From Geodermatophilus aquaeductus (GTDB lineage Bacteria > Actinomycetota > Actinomycetes > Mycobacteriales > Geodermatophilaceae), in contig NZ_FXTJ01000005.1 of assembly GCF_900182545.1 (NCBI RefSeq), positions 1 to 64,000 on the forward strand: a stretch of 64,000 bases of DNA, in the 5' to 3' direction. This document shows, one piece after another, positions 11,454 through 24,197 of the stretch. Made by a program: the position numbers and the translations under genes. The notes under the pieces were generated by a model. It was not told the DNA's origin. It saw only the letters and a program-made list of their open reading frames with translations, and searched no databases. Every line of letters begins with the position of its first letter. Positions within the stretch are counted from its first letter, which is position 1.

Positions 11454-12445
11454 GCCCCGAGCAGGCCGCGCAGCCGGGCGACGGTGCCCTCGCGGTCGAG
11501 GTGCGAGGTGAACCCCGCCGCGGCCCGGTGCCCGCCGCCGCCGAGGGCCATGGCGACCCGGGCGACGTCGGTGGCGCCGCGGGAGCGCAGCGACACCGAC
11601 CACGAGCCGTCGTCCTGGCCCTTGAGCACGCAGGCGACGTCGGCCTCGGCGGTGGTCCGGACGACGTCGACCAGGGCCTCGAGCTGCTCGCCGGGCAGCC
11701 CGTGCTCCGCGGCCTCGGCGGTGCTCGACCAGGTCCACACCAGGCCCGCGCCGACCCCGGTCTCGAGGACCGCCCGGCCGGTGACCGCCGACAGCAGCCG
11801 CAGCCAGCCGAACGGCGCAGTGTCGAACAGCCGCCGACTGATCGCCGCGTGGTCGATGCCCGTGGACAGCAGCCGCGCGGCGAGCACGTGCGTGGCGGGC
11901 CGGGTGCTGCCGAAGCGGAAGGAGCCGGTGTCGGCGGTCAGGCCCGCGTACAGCAGCGTGGCCAGGTCAGCGTCGAGGTCGACGCCGAGCGCGTCGAGCA
12001 GCCCGGCCACGAGCACGATGGTGGCGGGGGCGGCGGGGTCGACCAGCGAGACGTCGCCGAAGCCGGGGTTGCTGGCGTGGTGGTCGAGGACGACCGAGGT
12101 GCCGGCGCCCTCGAGCAGGGCGGCCAGCTCGCCGAGCCGGCCCGGTGAGGCGGCGTCGAGGCTGACGAAGACGTCAGGGGACGCGGGCACGGCGGTCGAC
12201 GGCACCAGGCCCTCGGCGCCGGGCAGCCAGCCGAGGGACTCCGGCAGCACCGGGCGGCCGGGGAACGTGGCGGTCACCCGGGCGCCGCGGCGGCGCAGCC
12301 CCTCCGCGAGGGCCAGGGTGCTGCCCAGGGCGTCGGCGTCGGGCTGCACGTGCCCGCTGAGGACCACGGTGGCCCCCGCGTCGGCGGCCGCGCCCAGCAC
12401 GGCGGCCGGGGTGCGGACGGGTACCCCGGCGGTCGGCGCGCTCAC
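11450..12445 (-). CDS. nrnA: Bifunctional oligoribonuclease / PAP phosphatase (DHH family)
   Basis: Degrades short RNA oligonucleotides left by PNPase and other nucleases and can hydrolyse 3'-phosphoadenosine 5'-phosphate. The product is 331 aa. DHH-family motifs are visible: SGHVQPDADALGS near residue 30, SLDAAS, the namesake VVLDHHASN, and a C-terminal DHHA1 block GGGGHRAAAGF. The GTG start at 12445 lies 4 nt past the stop of the small acidic gene; the frame stays open further upstream but that is the neighbour's shadow. Its location beside rbfA matches Rv2837c. Confidence 0.94.
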   Translation of the reverse strand: MSAPTAGVPVRTPAAVLGAAADAGATVVLSGHVQPDADALGSTLALAEGLRRRGARVTATFPGRPVLPESLGWLPGAEGLVPSTAVPASPDVFVSLDAASPGRLGELAALLEGAGTSVVLDHHASNPGFGDVSLVDPAAPATIVLVAGLLDALGVDLDADLATLLYAGLTADTGSFRFGSTRPATHVLAARLLSTGIDHAAISRRLFDTAPFGWLRLLSAVTGRAVLETGVGAGLVWTWSSTAEAAEHGLPGEQLEALVDVVRTTAEADVACVLKGQDDGSWSVSLRSRGATDVARVAMALGGGGHRAAAGFTSHLDREGTVARLRGLLGA

Positions 12446-12449
12446 CGGG

Positions 12450-12695
12450 TCAGGCGTCGGGGCCGGGATCGGCCACCGGGACGGCGTCCTCGTCCTCGGA
12501 CACGGTGCCGCCACCGGGCGCCAGCGCCGGCCCGCCGTCGTCGGGCAGGTCGGACGCGATGGAGGGCGCCGTCCCGATCTGGCCCGTGCGGCCGCCGTCG
12601 GTCGGGTCGCCGGCGTTCGGCTCGGCGCGCCCGCCCAGCTCCGAGCGGCCCTGCCCCTCGTCGGGCAGGTGCGGATCCGGGTCGTTCTCGCTCAT
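12450..12695 (-). CDS. Small acidic protein of unknown function
   Basis: An 81-aa protein rich in Asp, Glu, Gly and Pro with no membrane segment and no recognisable domain; it is probably disordered. The start ATG overlaps the rbfA stop by 4 bp (ATGA), and its stop lies 4 nt before the nrnA start, so it sits inside a tightly coupled operon. The spacing argues that it is real and translated. I do not recognise the family, and in many actinobacteria rbfA is followed directly by nrnA. Confidence 0.6.
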   Translation of the reverse strand: MSENDPDPHLPDEGQGRSELGGRAEPNAGDPTDGGRTGQIGTAPSIASDLPDDGGPALAPGGGTVSEDEDAVPVADPGPDA

Positions 12696-13177
12696 GAGGC
12701 GCTCCTGGTCTGGGTCGGGGCGTCGTCGGACTCCTCGGCACCGGACTCGTCGTCGTCCGCCTCCGGGTGCCGGTAGGGATCGGCGTCGCCGGCGTAGGTG
12801 GCGTGCTCGCGCAGCCGGGCGAGCTCCGCGTCGGCCGAGCGGACGCGCTCGAGGGCCTCGTCGAGCTCGCGGGCGGTGTCCGGGACGGCGTCGGCGACGA
12901 AGGTCAGCGTCGGCACGAACTTGATGCCGGTCTGCCGGCCGACGGTGGAGCGCAGCACACCGGTGGCGCTGGCCAGTGCCTTGGCCGAGTCGGCGGCCGC
13001 GGTGGCGTCGCCGTAGACGGTGTAGAAGACCGTGGCCTCGCGCAGGTCACTGGTGACCCGGGCGTCGGTCACGGTGACCATGCCCAGCCGCGGGTCCTTG
13101 ACCTGCGACTCGATCGCGGCGGACACGATCTGGCGGATGCGCACCGCGAGCTTGCGGGCGCGGGCGGGGTCGGCCAC
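12692..13177 (-). CDS. rbfA: Ribosome-binding factor A
   Basis: A single KH-type protein that binds pre-30S particles and helps mature the 5' end of 16S rRNA. The product is 161 aa. The typical N-terminus RARKLAVRIRQIVSAAIE and the core DPRLGMVTVTDARVTSDL are clear, with IKFVPTLTFV near residue 85. The C-terminal 45 residues form an acidic Asp/Glu tail, longer than in enteric RbfA. The GTG start has GGAGG six bases upstream. It is the third gene after infB in the nusA-infB operon. Confidence 0.96.
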   Translation of the reverse strand: MADPARARKLAVRIRQIVSAAIESQVKDPRLGMVTVTDARVTSDLREATVFYTVYGDATAAADSAKALASATGVLRSTVGRQTGIKFVPTLTFVADAVPDTARELDEALERVRSADAELARLREHATYAGDADPYRHPEADDDESGAEESDDAPTQTRSAS

Positions 13178-13258
13178 GGCAGACCTCCGGGAGTCGGGGC
13201 GTCCGCAGGACGCCGGGTGGACGGTCGGACGGGCGGCGGCCCACCCGGGGTGGGGTCC

Positions 13259-13552
13259 TCAGTCTTCGTCGGAGAACAGCTGCCGGTGCGTCGACAGCAG
13301 CGTCACCTCCGGCCGCTCGGCCAGCAACCGCTCGCAGGAGTCGAGGACGTCGGTCACCTGGCCGGCGTCGCCCGCGACGGTGGCGACCCCGACCTGGACA
13401 CGGCGGTGCAGGTCGAGGTCGCCCACCTCGGCCGCGGCCACGGCGAAGCGACGCCGCAGCTCGGCCACGATCGGCCGCACCACGGCGCGCTTGCCCTTGA
13501 GCGAGTGGACGTCGCCCAGCAGCAGGTCAGCGGTCAGCGACCCGGTGAACAC
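13259..13552 (-). CDS. DUF503 family protein (YlxP-like)
   Basis: A 97-aa protein of the YlxP/DUF503 family, which is nearly always found between infB and rbfA in Gram-positive bacteria and is suspected to be a small ribosome-associated or RNA-binding factor. The family core DLLLGDVHSLKGKRAVVRPI is visible at residues 9-28. The GTG start has GGGAG upstream. It sits 45 nt after infB and 81 nt before rbfA. Its biochemical activity is not known. Confidence 0.88.
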   Translation of the reverse strand: MFTGSLTADLLLGDVHSLKGKRAVVRPIVAELRRRFAVAAAEVGDLDLHRRVQVGVATVAGDAGQVTDVLDSCERLLAERPEVTLLSTHRQLFSDED

Positions 13553-13597
13553 CGGATGCTCCCTTCCTCCCTGCTGCCGGGCGACGTCCTGCGTGCG

Positions 13598-16663
<3,066 letters not shown>

Positions 16664-16757
16664 GGATCTCCTCTGGTGAGGCCGGCGGCTCGCCCGCGCG
16701 ACCTCGTCGTCAGTGGTGCATGGTCTGGCTTGTCATCGTGGGGACTTCACGGCTGAC

Positions 16758-17141
16758 TCATCCGACGACGTCCTGCTCTCGACGTGCGGACCGGCGGGGT
16801 GCCGGTCCGTCTGTGGGAAGTGCGGTCTGTCGTTCGTTCGCGGTCGCCCGCCCCGGGGTCCGGCCCTCCGGCGCGTCGGCGCCGAGGACGTGGGCCCGGA
16901 GCGGACCGGCCTCCACCGCGGCTCCGCCCGGGAGGCGCAGCGCACGGGGGAAGGCCCGGCGTCGCTCCGCTGCGTGCAGGCACTCCGGAGTGGGGTGCAG
17001 GGACGCTCCCCGGCCGGGGAGCCTCCGCCGGGGATCGGGCACGAGGGTCCCGGACCGGAGGACGACACGCAGCAGGTCGGTGACCGGAGCGCGGTTCCGG
17101 CAGCCCACACAGGTGCGCACCGGGATCGACGTTTCGGCCAC
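16758..17141 (-). CDS. YlxR family RNA-binding protein (DUF448)
   Basis: A 127-aa small basic protein of the YlxR family, encoded between nusA and infB in most Gram-positive bacteria. The signature PVRTCVGCRNRAP is at residues 7-19, and GRGASLHPTPECL, the usual second block, follows near residue 45. The C-terminal half is variable and basic. YlxR folds as a small RNA-binding domain; a nucleoid or RNase P role has been proposed in Bacillus. The GTG start lies 8 nt after nusA. Confidence 0.88.
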   Translation of the reverse strand: MAETSIPVRTCVGCRNRAPVTDLLRVVLRSGTLVPDPRRRLPGRGASLHPTPECLHAAERRRAFPRALRLPGGAAVEAGPLRAHVLGADAPEGRTPGRATANERQTALPTDGPAPRRSARREQDVVG

Positions 17142-17149
17142 CCGTCACT

Positions 17150-18283
17150 CTAGCGCGCTGAGGGACCCCGTTGTTCCGGGCGCCGGGGACCGGAGCGCAG
17201 GGCACCCCCGCCGGGGGACGTCCGGCCCCCCGGGGCACCGGCGCGCACCGGCGGCGGGCCCGAGCGCAGCGGCGGCCGGCCGACGCCCGGCGAGGGGCTG
17301 GCGTCGTCGGGCTGGGCGTCGCTGCGGATGTCGATCCGGCAGCCGGTGAGCCGGGCGGCGAGGCGGGCGTTCTGCCCCTCCTTGCCGATGGCCAGCGACA
17401 GCTGGAAGTCCGGGACGACGACCCGCACCGCCTTGGCCTTGGGGTCGACCAGCGTCGCGCTGTTGACCCGGGCGGGGCTGAGCGCGGAGGCCACGAAGGT
17501 CGCGGGGTCGTCCGACCAGTCGACGATGTCGATCTTCTCGCCGTGCAGCTCGCTCATGACGTTGCGCACGCGCTGGCCCATCGGCCCGATGCAGGCGCCC
17601 TTGGCGTTGAGCCCGGGCACCGAGGTGCGGACGGCGATCTTCGAGCGGTGCCCGGCCTCGCGCGCGACCGCGACGATCTCGACGCTGCCGTCGGCGATCT
17701 CGGGGACCTCCAGCGCGAACAGCTTGCGCACCAGGTTCGGGTGGGTCCGCGAGACCGTGACCTGCGGGCCGCGGTGGGTGCGGGCGACCGACACGACGTA
17801 GGCGCGCAGCCGGCTGCCGTGCGGGTACCGCTCCCCGGGCACCTGCTCGGCGGCGGGCAGGACCGCCTCCACCTTGCCGATGTCGACCAGCACCGAGCCC
17901 TGCGCGTTGCGGCGGGCGTCGGCCTGGACGACGCCGCTGACGATGTCGCCCTCCTTGCCCGCGTACTCGCCGAAGGTCTGCTCGTGCTCGGCGTCGCGCA
18001 GCCGCTGGACGATGACCTGCTTGGCGGTGCTGGCCGCGATCCGGCCGAAGTCACCGGGGGTGTCGTCCCACTCGCGCACGACCTCGCCGTCGGCGCCGAG
18101 CTCCTGGGCCAGCACCGCGACCTCGCCGGACCGCCGGTCGACGTGCACCCGCACGTGCTTCGCCGCGCCGTCGGCGTGGCGGTAGGCGGTCACCAGCGCC
18201 GTCTCGATGGCCTCGATGACCGTGTCGGCGGGGATGCCCTTCTCCCGCTCGACCGCCTTGAGGGCGGTCACGTCGATGTTCAC
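17150..18283 (-). CDS. nusA: Transcription termination/antitermination protein NusA
   Basis: Binds RNA polymerase and nascent RNA, modulating pausing, termination and rRNA antitermination. The product is 377 aa. An N-terminal polymerase-binding domain covers residues 1-105. An S1 domain ([11 protein letters not shown]...[13 protein letters not shown]) follows, then two KH domains with [20 protein letters not shown] and [18 protein letters not shown]. The tail is short, disordered and Pro/Gly/Arg-rich, without the extra acidic repeats of enteric NusA. The GTG start has GGAGGAGG upstream and overlaps the rimP stop by 4 bp. It stops with TAG. Confidence 0.97.
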   Translation of the reverse strand: MNIDVTALKAVEREKGIPADTVIEAIETALVTAYRHADGAAKHVRVHVDRRSGEVAVLAQELGADGEVVREWDDTPGDFGRIAASTAKQVIVQRLRDAEHEQTFGEYAGKEGDIVSGVVQADARRNAQGSVLVDIGKVEAVLPAAEQVPGERYPHGSRLRAYVVSVARTHRGPQVTVSRTHPNLVRKLFALEVPEIADGSVEIVAVAREAGHRSKIAVRTSVPGLNAKGACIGPMGQRVRNVMSELHGEKIDIVDWSDDPATFVASALSPARVNSATLVDPKAKAVRVVVPDFQLSLAIGKEGQNARLAARLTGCRIDIRSDAQPDDASPSPGVGRPPLRSGPPPVRAGAPGGRTSPGGGALRSGPRRPEQRGPSAR

Positions 18284-18957
18284 TGTCCTCCTCCGTCGTC
18301 GTCGCCCTCGTCGTCCGGTGCGTCGTCGAGCAGGTCGTCGTCCGTGTCGTCGATCAGGTCGTCGTGCAGGTCGTCGTCGTGCAGGTCGTCGTCGGGCGCG
18401 GGCTCGTCCCTGCCCGGGCGGCCGAACTCGACCTGCACCCGGCCGGCCCCGAGCTCGGCCCAGGGCACCTGCCGGGGCGTCGGCGGGCGCTTGCGCGCGC
18501 CCGGCTTGGCCTTCGGCTCGACCGCCAGGGTCACGCCCCGGTCGTCGACCTCGGTGACCCGTCCGGTGACCTGCTCGGTCGCCCCCGACGGGCCGACGGT
18601 CACGGTGACCAACCGGCCGGTGTTGCGCCGCCAGTGCCGGGGCTCGGTCAGCGGCCGGTCGACGCCGGGGCTGGTCACCTCCAGCACGTAGGGGGCGCGG
18701 CCCAGCTCGCCGTCCTTGTGGTCGAGCACCGCCGAGATGGCCCGGCTGACCTCCGCGACGTCGTCGAGCGAGACGCCCTGGTCGCGGTCGACGACCACGC
18801 GGACGACGCTGCGCCGGCCGGCGGGCGTGACCACCAGCTCCTCGAGGTCGTAGCCGGCGTCGCCGACCACGGGCTCGATCCACCCGGCCAGCCGGGTGGC
18901 CGCCGGGTCCTCCTGCCGTGACCTGGCGGCCTGGTCCTGCCGTGACCTCGCGGACAC
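18280..18957 (-). CDS. rimP: Ribosome maturation factor RimP
   Basis: Needed for efficient 30S assembly. The product is 225 aa. The core [19 protein letters not shown] and [13 protein letters not shown] motifs identify the family. About 45 residues of Asp-rich repeats (DDDLHDD type) form an acidic tail, unusual compared with the roughly 150-aa enteric protein. The GTG at 18957 is chosen because AGGAGG lies six bases upstream; a TTG six codons earlier would place that Shine-Dalgarno sequence inside the gene. It is the first gene of the nusA-infB operon. Confidence 0.95.
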   Translation of the reverse strand: MSARSRQDQAARSRQEDPAATRLAGWIEPVVGDAGYDLEELVVTPAGRRSVVRVVVDRDQGVSLDDVAEVSRAISAVLDHKDGELGRAPYVLEVTSPGVDRPLTEPRHWRRNTGRLVTVTVGPSGATEQVTGRVTEVDDRGVTLAVEPKAKPGARKRPPTPRQVPWAELGAGRVQVEFGRPGRDEPAPDDDLHDDDLHDDLIDDTDDDLLDDAPDDEGDDDGGGQ

Positions 18958-19190
18958 GGGCTCCCTCCTCTGCAACCGGTCGGAGCTCGTGCTCGGCGGA
19001 CCGCACCGCCCGGGGCCGCGCCCGGTGGCGCGGACTCGCGCGGCTCCGGCCGCGGCGTACCCGGGGAGTCGTCAGGCTACCGCTCCCCGGGGTGCGCGGC
19101 CCCGGCCGCTCGGACGGGGGACGCTCCCGCCGTCCCGACGCGCCCGGTCCCTGCCCGGCGGACCGGGCGGCTCCTGGGAGACTGGCGGTG

Positions 19191-19685
19191 ATGTCCGCCT
19201 CCCCCGCTCCCGCCGGTTTCCCGCGCCGCCGCCTGCTCGCCGGGAGCGCCGGGCTGGCGCTGCTGCTGGCCGGGTGCACGTCCGGCGGGTCCGGTCAGGC
19301 GGCGCAGGAGGCCGGGAACCGGGAGGCCAGGGCGCAGGAGGACCGGCTGGCCGCGCAGGTGCCCGTGCAGGAGGCGGTGGTGGCCGCGTACGGCGCCGTG
19401 GGCGTGGCCGACGCCGCCGTCGGGGAGTCGGTCGCCGCGCTCGCCGGCCAGGCGCAGGAGCAGCTGGACCGGCTGCGCGCGGCCGCTCCGGGAGCGACCG
19501 CCTCGTCGTCGTCCGCCCCGCCCGGGCCGCCGGCCGGAGGGGACCTGCGCGCCTGGCTGCGCGACCAGGTGGGCGCCGCGGCCGCCGCGCACGCGGCCGC
19601 CTGCGTCGAGGTCTCCGGCGCGGCGGCGGCGCTCCTGGGGTCGCTGGCGGCGGGGCTGCGCGGGCACGTGGCGGCCCTGGCGTGA
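19191..19685 (+). CDS. Putative secreted lipoprotein
   Basis: A 164-aa protein with a short basic N-terminus containing RRR, a hydrophobic stretch, and the lipobox LLAGC near residue 25. It is therefore probably lipidated and tethered outside the membrane. The mature part is Ala-rich and helical, with a heptad-like pattern and one Pro/Ser linker. The ATG start has GGGAG upstream. It is divergent from rimP and 36 nt before the DUF4439 gene. The same place in Mycobacterium (Rv2843 region) holds poorly characterised envelope proteins. No function can be assigned. Confidence 0.72.
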   Translation: MSASPAPAGFPRRRLLAGSAGLALLLAGCTSGGSGQAAQEAGNREARAQEDRLAAQVPVQEAVVAAYGAVGVADAAVGESVAALAGQAQEQLDRLRAAAPGATASSSSAPPGPPAGGDLRAWLRDQVGAAAAAHAAACVEVSGAAAALLGSLAAGLRGHVAALA

Positions 19686-19721
19686 GGTCCGGCGGGAGCG
19701 CCGGCACGAGGGAGGCGGGAC

Positions 19722-20177
19722 GTGGCTGACGACGGGAGCACCGGGAGCACGGAGGACGCCGCCCTGGACGACGTCCTCGCCGCCGAGCACGCCGCCGTGT
19801 GGGGCTACGGGGTCGTCGGCGCGGCGCTGCCGCCGGAGGGCCGGGGGCCGGCCGCCGACGGCGAGCGGGCCCACCGCGACTCCCGCGACCGGCTCGCGGA
19901 GCTCCTGGACGAGCGCGACGCCGACCCGGTCCCGGCCGGGGCCGGCTACGAGCTGCCCTTCCCGGTGCTGTCGGCGGCCGACGCCGCGGCGCTGGCGGTC
20001 GTGCTCGAGGAGGGCGTCTCGGCGGCCTGGGTGGCGCTGCTCGACGCCGCGGCGGACGCCGAGGTGCGGCAGCTCGCCGTGGACTCCCTGGGCGCCGCCG
20101 AGGAGCGTGCCGTGGCCTGGCGGACCGCGGCCGGCCGCACGCCGGTCACGACGGCCCTCCCGGGCCTCCCGGACTAG
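19722..20177 (+). CDS. DUF4439 ferritin-like domain protein
   Basis: A 151-aa Ala-rich, helical protein of the DUF4439 type, predicted to fold as a ferritin-like four-helix bundle. The N-terminal helix has DVLAAEHAAVWGYGVVG and a later helix AHRDSRDRLAELL; these Glu/His residues could bind metal. There is no signal peptide. The GTG start has GGAGG nearby. It is the partner of the preceding lipoprotein gene and corresponds in position to Rv2844. Its stop overlaps the tail of the penicillin-binding protein gene by 4 bp on the other strand. Confidence 0.78.
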   Translation: MADDGSTGSTEDAALDDVLAAEHAAVWGYGVVGAALPPEGRGPAADGERAHRDSRDRLAELLDERDADPVPAGAGYELPFPVLSAADAAALAVVLEEGVSAAWVALLDAAADAEVRQLAVDSLGAAEERAVAWRTAAGRTPVTTALPGLPD

Positions 20178-22069
20178 CCGACGGCGCCGAGGAACGCGTC
20201 GGTGACGGCGACGGCGGCGCTGCTGGACCGACCGCCCTCGACGAGCACCGCGAAGGCGAGGTCGCCCTGCGGGCCGCCGAGCCGGTAGCCCATGAACCAC
20301 CCGTGCGCGTCCGGCGGGGTGTTGCTGCCGAACTCGGCGGTCCCCGTCTTGCCGTACACCTCGCCGCGGTCGGCCAGCGCCTCGGCGGTGCCGGTGAGGA
20401 CGACCTGGCGCATGAGCGGCCGCAGCTGGTCGAGCACCGCCTGGCCCGGTCCGGCCGGCGCCGGCCCGGCCGGGTCGCCGCCCACCACCTCGACGGGGAC
20501 GGCGGGCGTGCCGCTGGCGATGCCGGCCGCCACCAGCGCGAGCTGCACCGGGCTCATGAGCACCTGCCCCTGGCCGATCGCGTCGGCGGCCTTGGTGGTG
20601 CCGGTGGAGTCGGCCGGGACGCTGCCGCTGAACACGTCGACCGGCAGCTGCCAGTCGCTGCCCACCCCGTAGGAGGCGGCCGCGGCGGCGAGGGCGTCGT
20701 CGGGCAGCTGCAGGCCGGCCTGGATGAAGGTGGTGTTGCAGGACTGGGCGAAGGCCTCGGTGAAGGGCACGGTGCCGAGGTCGAACTGGTCCTGGTTCTC
20801 GAACTCGCGGCCCTCGACGAGGGTCGTCCCGGGGCAGGCGACCGGGGTGTCCGGGGTGAGCTGGCCGGTGGAGAGCAGCGCCGTCGCCGTGATCGTCTTC
20901 ATGCTCGAGCCCGGCGGGTACTGGCCGGTCAGCGCGTTGCCGGCCGCGGCGGCCTCGTTGGAGGAGACGGCCAGGATCTCGCCGGTGCCGGGCCGGACGA
21001 CGACCAGGTGCGTGGGCAGCGGCTGGGTGGCCACCGCGCCGTCGGCGGCGTCCTGCAGCGCGCGGACCAGCGGTGTCCGGATCGGCTGCCCGGGGACGGG
21101 GTCGACGGCGGCGACCTGCTGCCCGGCGTCGCCGGTGGACTCGTCGGCGCTGACCACCGAGACGGTGAAGCCCGGGGTGCCGGTGAGCTGCTCCTGGAAG
21201 GCGCGCTGCAGGCCCGACAGGCCGAGCTGGTCGCCGGCGGCGTAGGCGGCCACGCCGTCGGTGGTCGTCTCCTCGATCACCTCGGCGGTGGCCGCCCCGA
21301 CCCGGCCGAGCAGCGCGGAGGCGAACCGGGAGGACGGCGCGAGCAGCCGCGTGTCGGTGGGGAAGACGGCGCCGGGCAGGTCGAAGACCTGCGCGCGGAT
21401 GGCCTCGAAGTCGGGGCGGCGCAGCGTGATGACCGGCACGAACTGGCCGGCCGGCGCGGCCTGGACGTCGGCGGTGATCTCCTCGGCCGCGACGCCGGTG
21501 GCCGCCGACAGCGCGGCGGCGAGCGCGGGCAGGTCGGTGACCTGGGCGGTGTCGACGCCGACGTTGACGACCTCGGTGGGCGTGAACAGCGGGGTGCCGC
21601 CGGCGTCGGTGACGGCGGCGCGCTCAGGCAGCGACCGGCTCAGCAGCAGGTGCTGGCCCTCCCCCAGCTCCGGGTGGACGACGGGAGGCTCGGCGACCAC
21701 CTGCCAGGCGTCCTCCCCCTCGCGCAGCTCGAGGGTGGCGTCGTAGGTCCAGTCGGGCGCGGCGGCGAGGTCCCAGGTGGCGCTCCACGCGGCGGTGGCC
21801 GTGCCGTCCTCGACGGTGACGTCGCCCAGCTCGGCGGTGAGCGTGGCCCCGGGCAGGTCGGTGGCGGTCTGCCCGAGCAGGGTGCGGGCGGCCCCGGGGT
21901 CGGTGGTGGCGTCGGCCGCGGCGTCGGTGTCCCCGCCCGACCAGTCGTCGAGGAAGTTCTGCGCGGCGACGCGGACGTCGTCCTCGGAGCTGCCGGAGCA
22001 GGCCGCGAGGACGGGTGCGGACAGGAGGGTCAGGACCGTGCCGAGGACCGCCGTGCGTCGTGCTGCCAC
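20174..22069 (-). CDS. Penicillin-binding lipoprotein (class B transpeptidase-like)
   Basis: A membrane-anchored peptidoglycan transpeptidase-like protein of 631 aa. A lipobox LAAC (Cys24) ends the signal peptide. An NTF2-like MecA N-terminal domain spans about residues 28-140 and a PBP dimerisation domain 150-320. The penicillin-binding domain follows with all three motifs: SSMK (Ser388/Lys391), SCN (443-445) and KTG (574-576). It resembles Rv2864c (PBP lipoprotein) in domain order and in location near ispG. The GTG start at 22069 is the only reasonable one before the signal sequence. Confidence 0.92.
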   Translation of the reverse strand: MAARRTAVLGTVLTLLSAPVLAACSGSSEDDVRVAAQNFLDDWSGGDTDAAADATTDPGAARTLLGQTATDLPGATLTAELGDVTVEDGTATAAWSATWDLAAAPDWTYDATLELREGEDAWQVVAEPPVVHPELGEGQHLLLSRSLPERAAVTDAGGTPLFTPTEVVNVGVDTAQVTDLPALAAALSAATGVAAEEITADVQAAPAGQFVPVITLRRPDFEAIRAQVFDLPGAVFPTDTRLLAPSSRFASALLGRVGAATAEVIEETTTDGVAAYAAGDQLGLSGLQRAFQEQLTGTPGFTVSVVSADESTGDAGQQVAAVDPVPGQPIRTPLVRALQDAADGAVATQPLPTHLVVVRPGTGEILAVSSNEAAAAGNALTGQYPPGSSMKTITATALLSTGQLTPDTPVACPGTTLVEGREFENQDQFDLGTVPFTEAFAQSCNTTFIQAGLQLPDDALAAAAASYGVGSDWQLPVDVFSGSVPADSTGTTKAADAIGQGQVLMSPVQLALVAAGIASGTPAVPVEVVGGDPAGPAPAGPGQAVLDQLRPLMRQVVLTGTAEALADRGEVYGKTGTAEFGSNTPPDAHGWFMGYRLGGPQGDLAFAVLVEGGRSSSAAVAVTDAFLGAVG

Positions 22070-22115
22070 GTCGGGACACCCTGTCAGACGGTGCCTCCGA
22101 TCTCGGGGAGGCAGG

Positions 22116-22967
22116 TCAGAAGAGGACGCTGGCGTAGCGGCCGACCTCGCGGAACCCGACCCGGGTGTACACCGCGCGCGCCGGGGCGTTGTAGTCGTTG
22201 ACGTAGAGGCTGACGACCGGGGCGATGGTCGTGCGCGCGTACTCGACGACGGCGGCCATCCCGGCGGCGCCGATGCCGCGCCCGCGCCACTCGGGCGCGG
22301 TCCACACGCCCTGCACCTGGCAGACGGCACGCGAGACCGCCCCGATCTCGGCCTTGAACAGCACCCGGCCGTCCTCGATCCACGCCAGCGACTGCCCGGC
22401 GCGCACGAGGTCCTCGACCCGCGCCCGGTAGCCGGCGCCGCCGTCGACCCGCAGCGGGCTGACGCCGACCTCCTCGGTGAACATCGCCACCGCGGCGGGC
22501 AGCAGCACGTCGACCTCGCGCGGCCGTACCGGCCGGACCCGGGGCTCCGGGGCGACCGCCGGCGGGCCGTCGATGGCCATCAGGGGCTGCCGGGGGCGGT
22601 GGTCGCGGGCCGGGCCCCACGCGGGCTCGAGCAGCTCCCACAGCGGGTCCACCGCCGCGGCCGGTCCGACGATCGTCGAGCAGCGGCGGCCGGCCCGGCG
22701 GGCCCGCTCGGCGAAGGCGACCGCCGCGGCCCGCTCCGCGCCGGGGACGGCGAACGGGATGAGGTTGGCGCCGGCCAGGCAGACCGCGTCGAGGGCGCGC
22801 CCGCTGCCGATCCCCCACAGCGGCGCGCCGAGGGAGGCCGGTGCGGTGCCCGCCGCCTCGACCCGTCCGGCGAGCACGCAGGCCGCGACGGGGTCGGCGG
22901 CCAGCAGCCGGCGCACGGCCGGCTCGTCGGTCTCGTCGAGGACGCGGGCGGTCGGCGAGCGGAGCAC
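22116..22967 (-). CDS. GNAT acetyltransferase with DUF4081 N-terminal domain
   Basis: A 283-aa two-part protein. Residues 1-130 form the DUF4081-like region and residues 140-283 a GNAT fold with the acetyl-CoA binding motif TAPEWRGRGIGAAGM. NDYNAPARAVYTRVGF is the usual GNAT C-terminal block. The substrate is unknown. Its place between ispG and the PBP gene matches Rv2867c. It begins with GTG 28 nt after ispG. Confidence 0.88.
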   Translation of the reverse strand: MLRSPTARVLDETDEPAVRRLLAADPVAACVLAGRVEAAGTAPASLGAPLWGIGSGRALDAVCLAGANLIPFAVPGAERAAAVAFAERARRAGRRCSTIVGPAAAVDPLWELLEPAWGPARDHRPRQPLMAIDGPPAVAPEPRVRPVRPREVDVLLPAAVAMFTEEVGVSPLRVDGGAGYRARVEDLVRAGQSLAWIEDGRVLFKAEIGAVSRAVCQVQGVWTAPEWRGRGIGAAGMAAVVEYARTTIAPVVSLYVNDYNAPARAVYTRVGFREVGRYASVLF

Positions 22968-22995
22968 GGTCGGACCTGGGTGCAGGGGTGCCGGG

Positions 22996-24156
<1,161 letters not shown>

Positions 24157-24197
24157 GCCAGCGAGTATCCCCGCACTCGCGGGGTCGGCGCCGTGGG

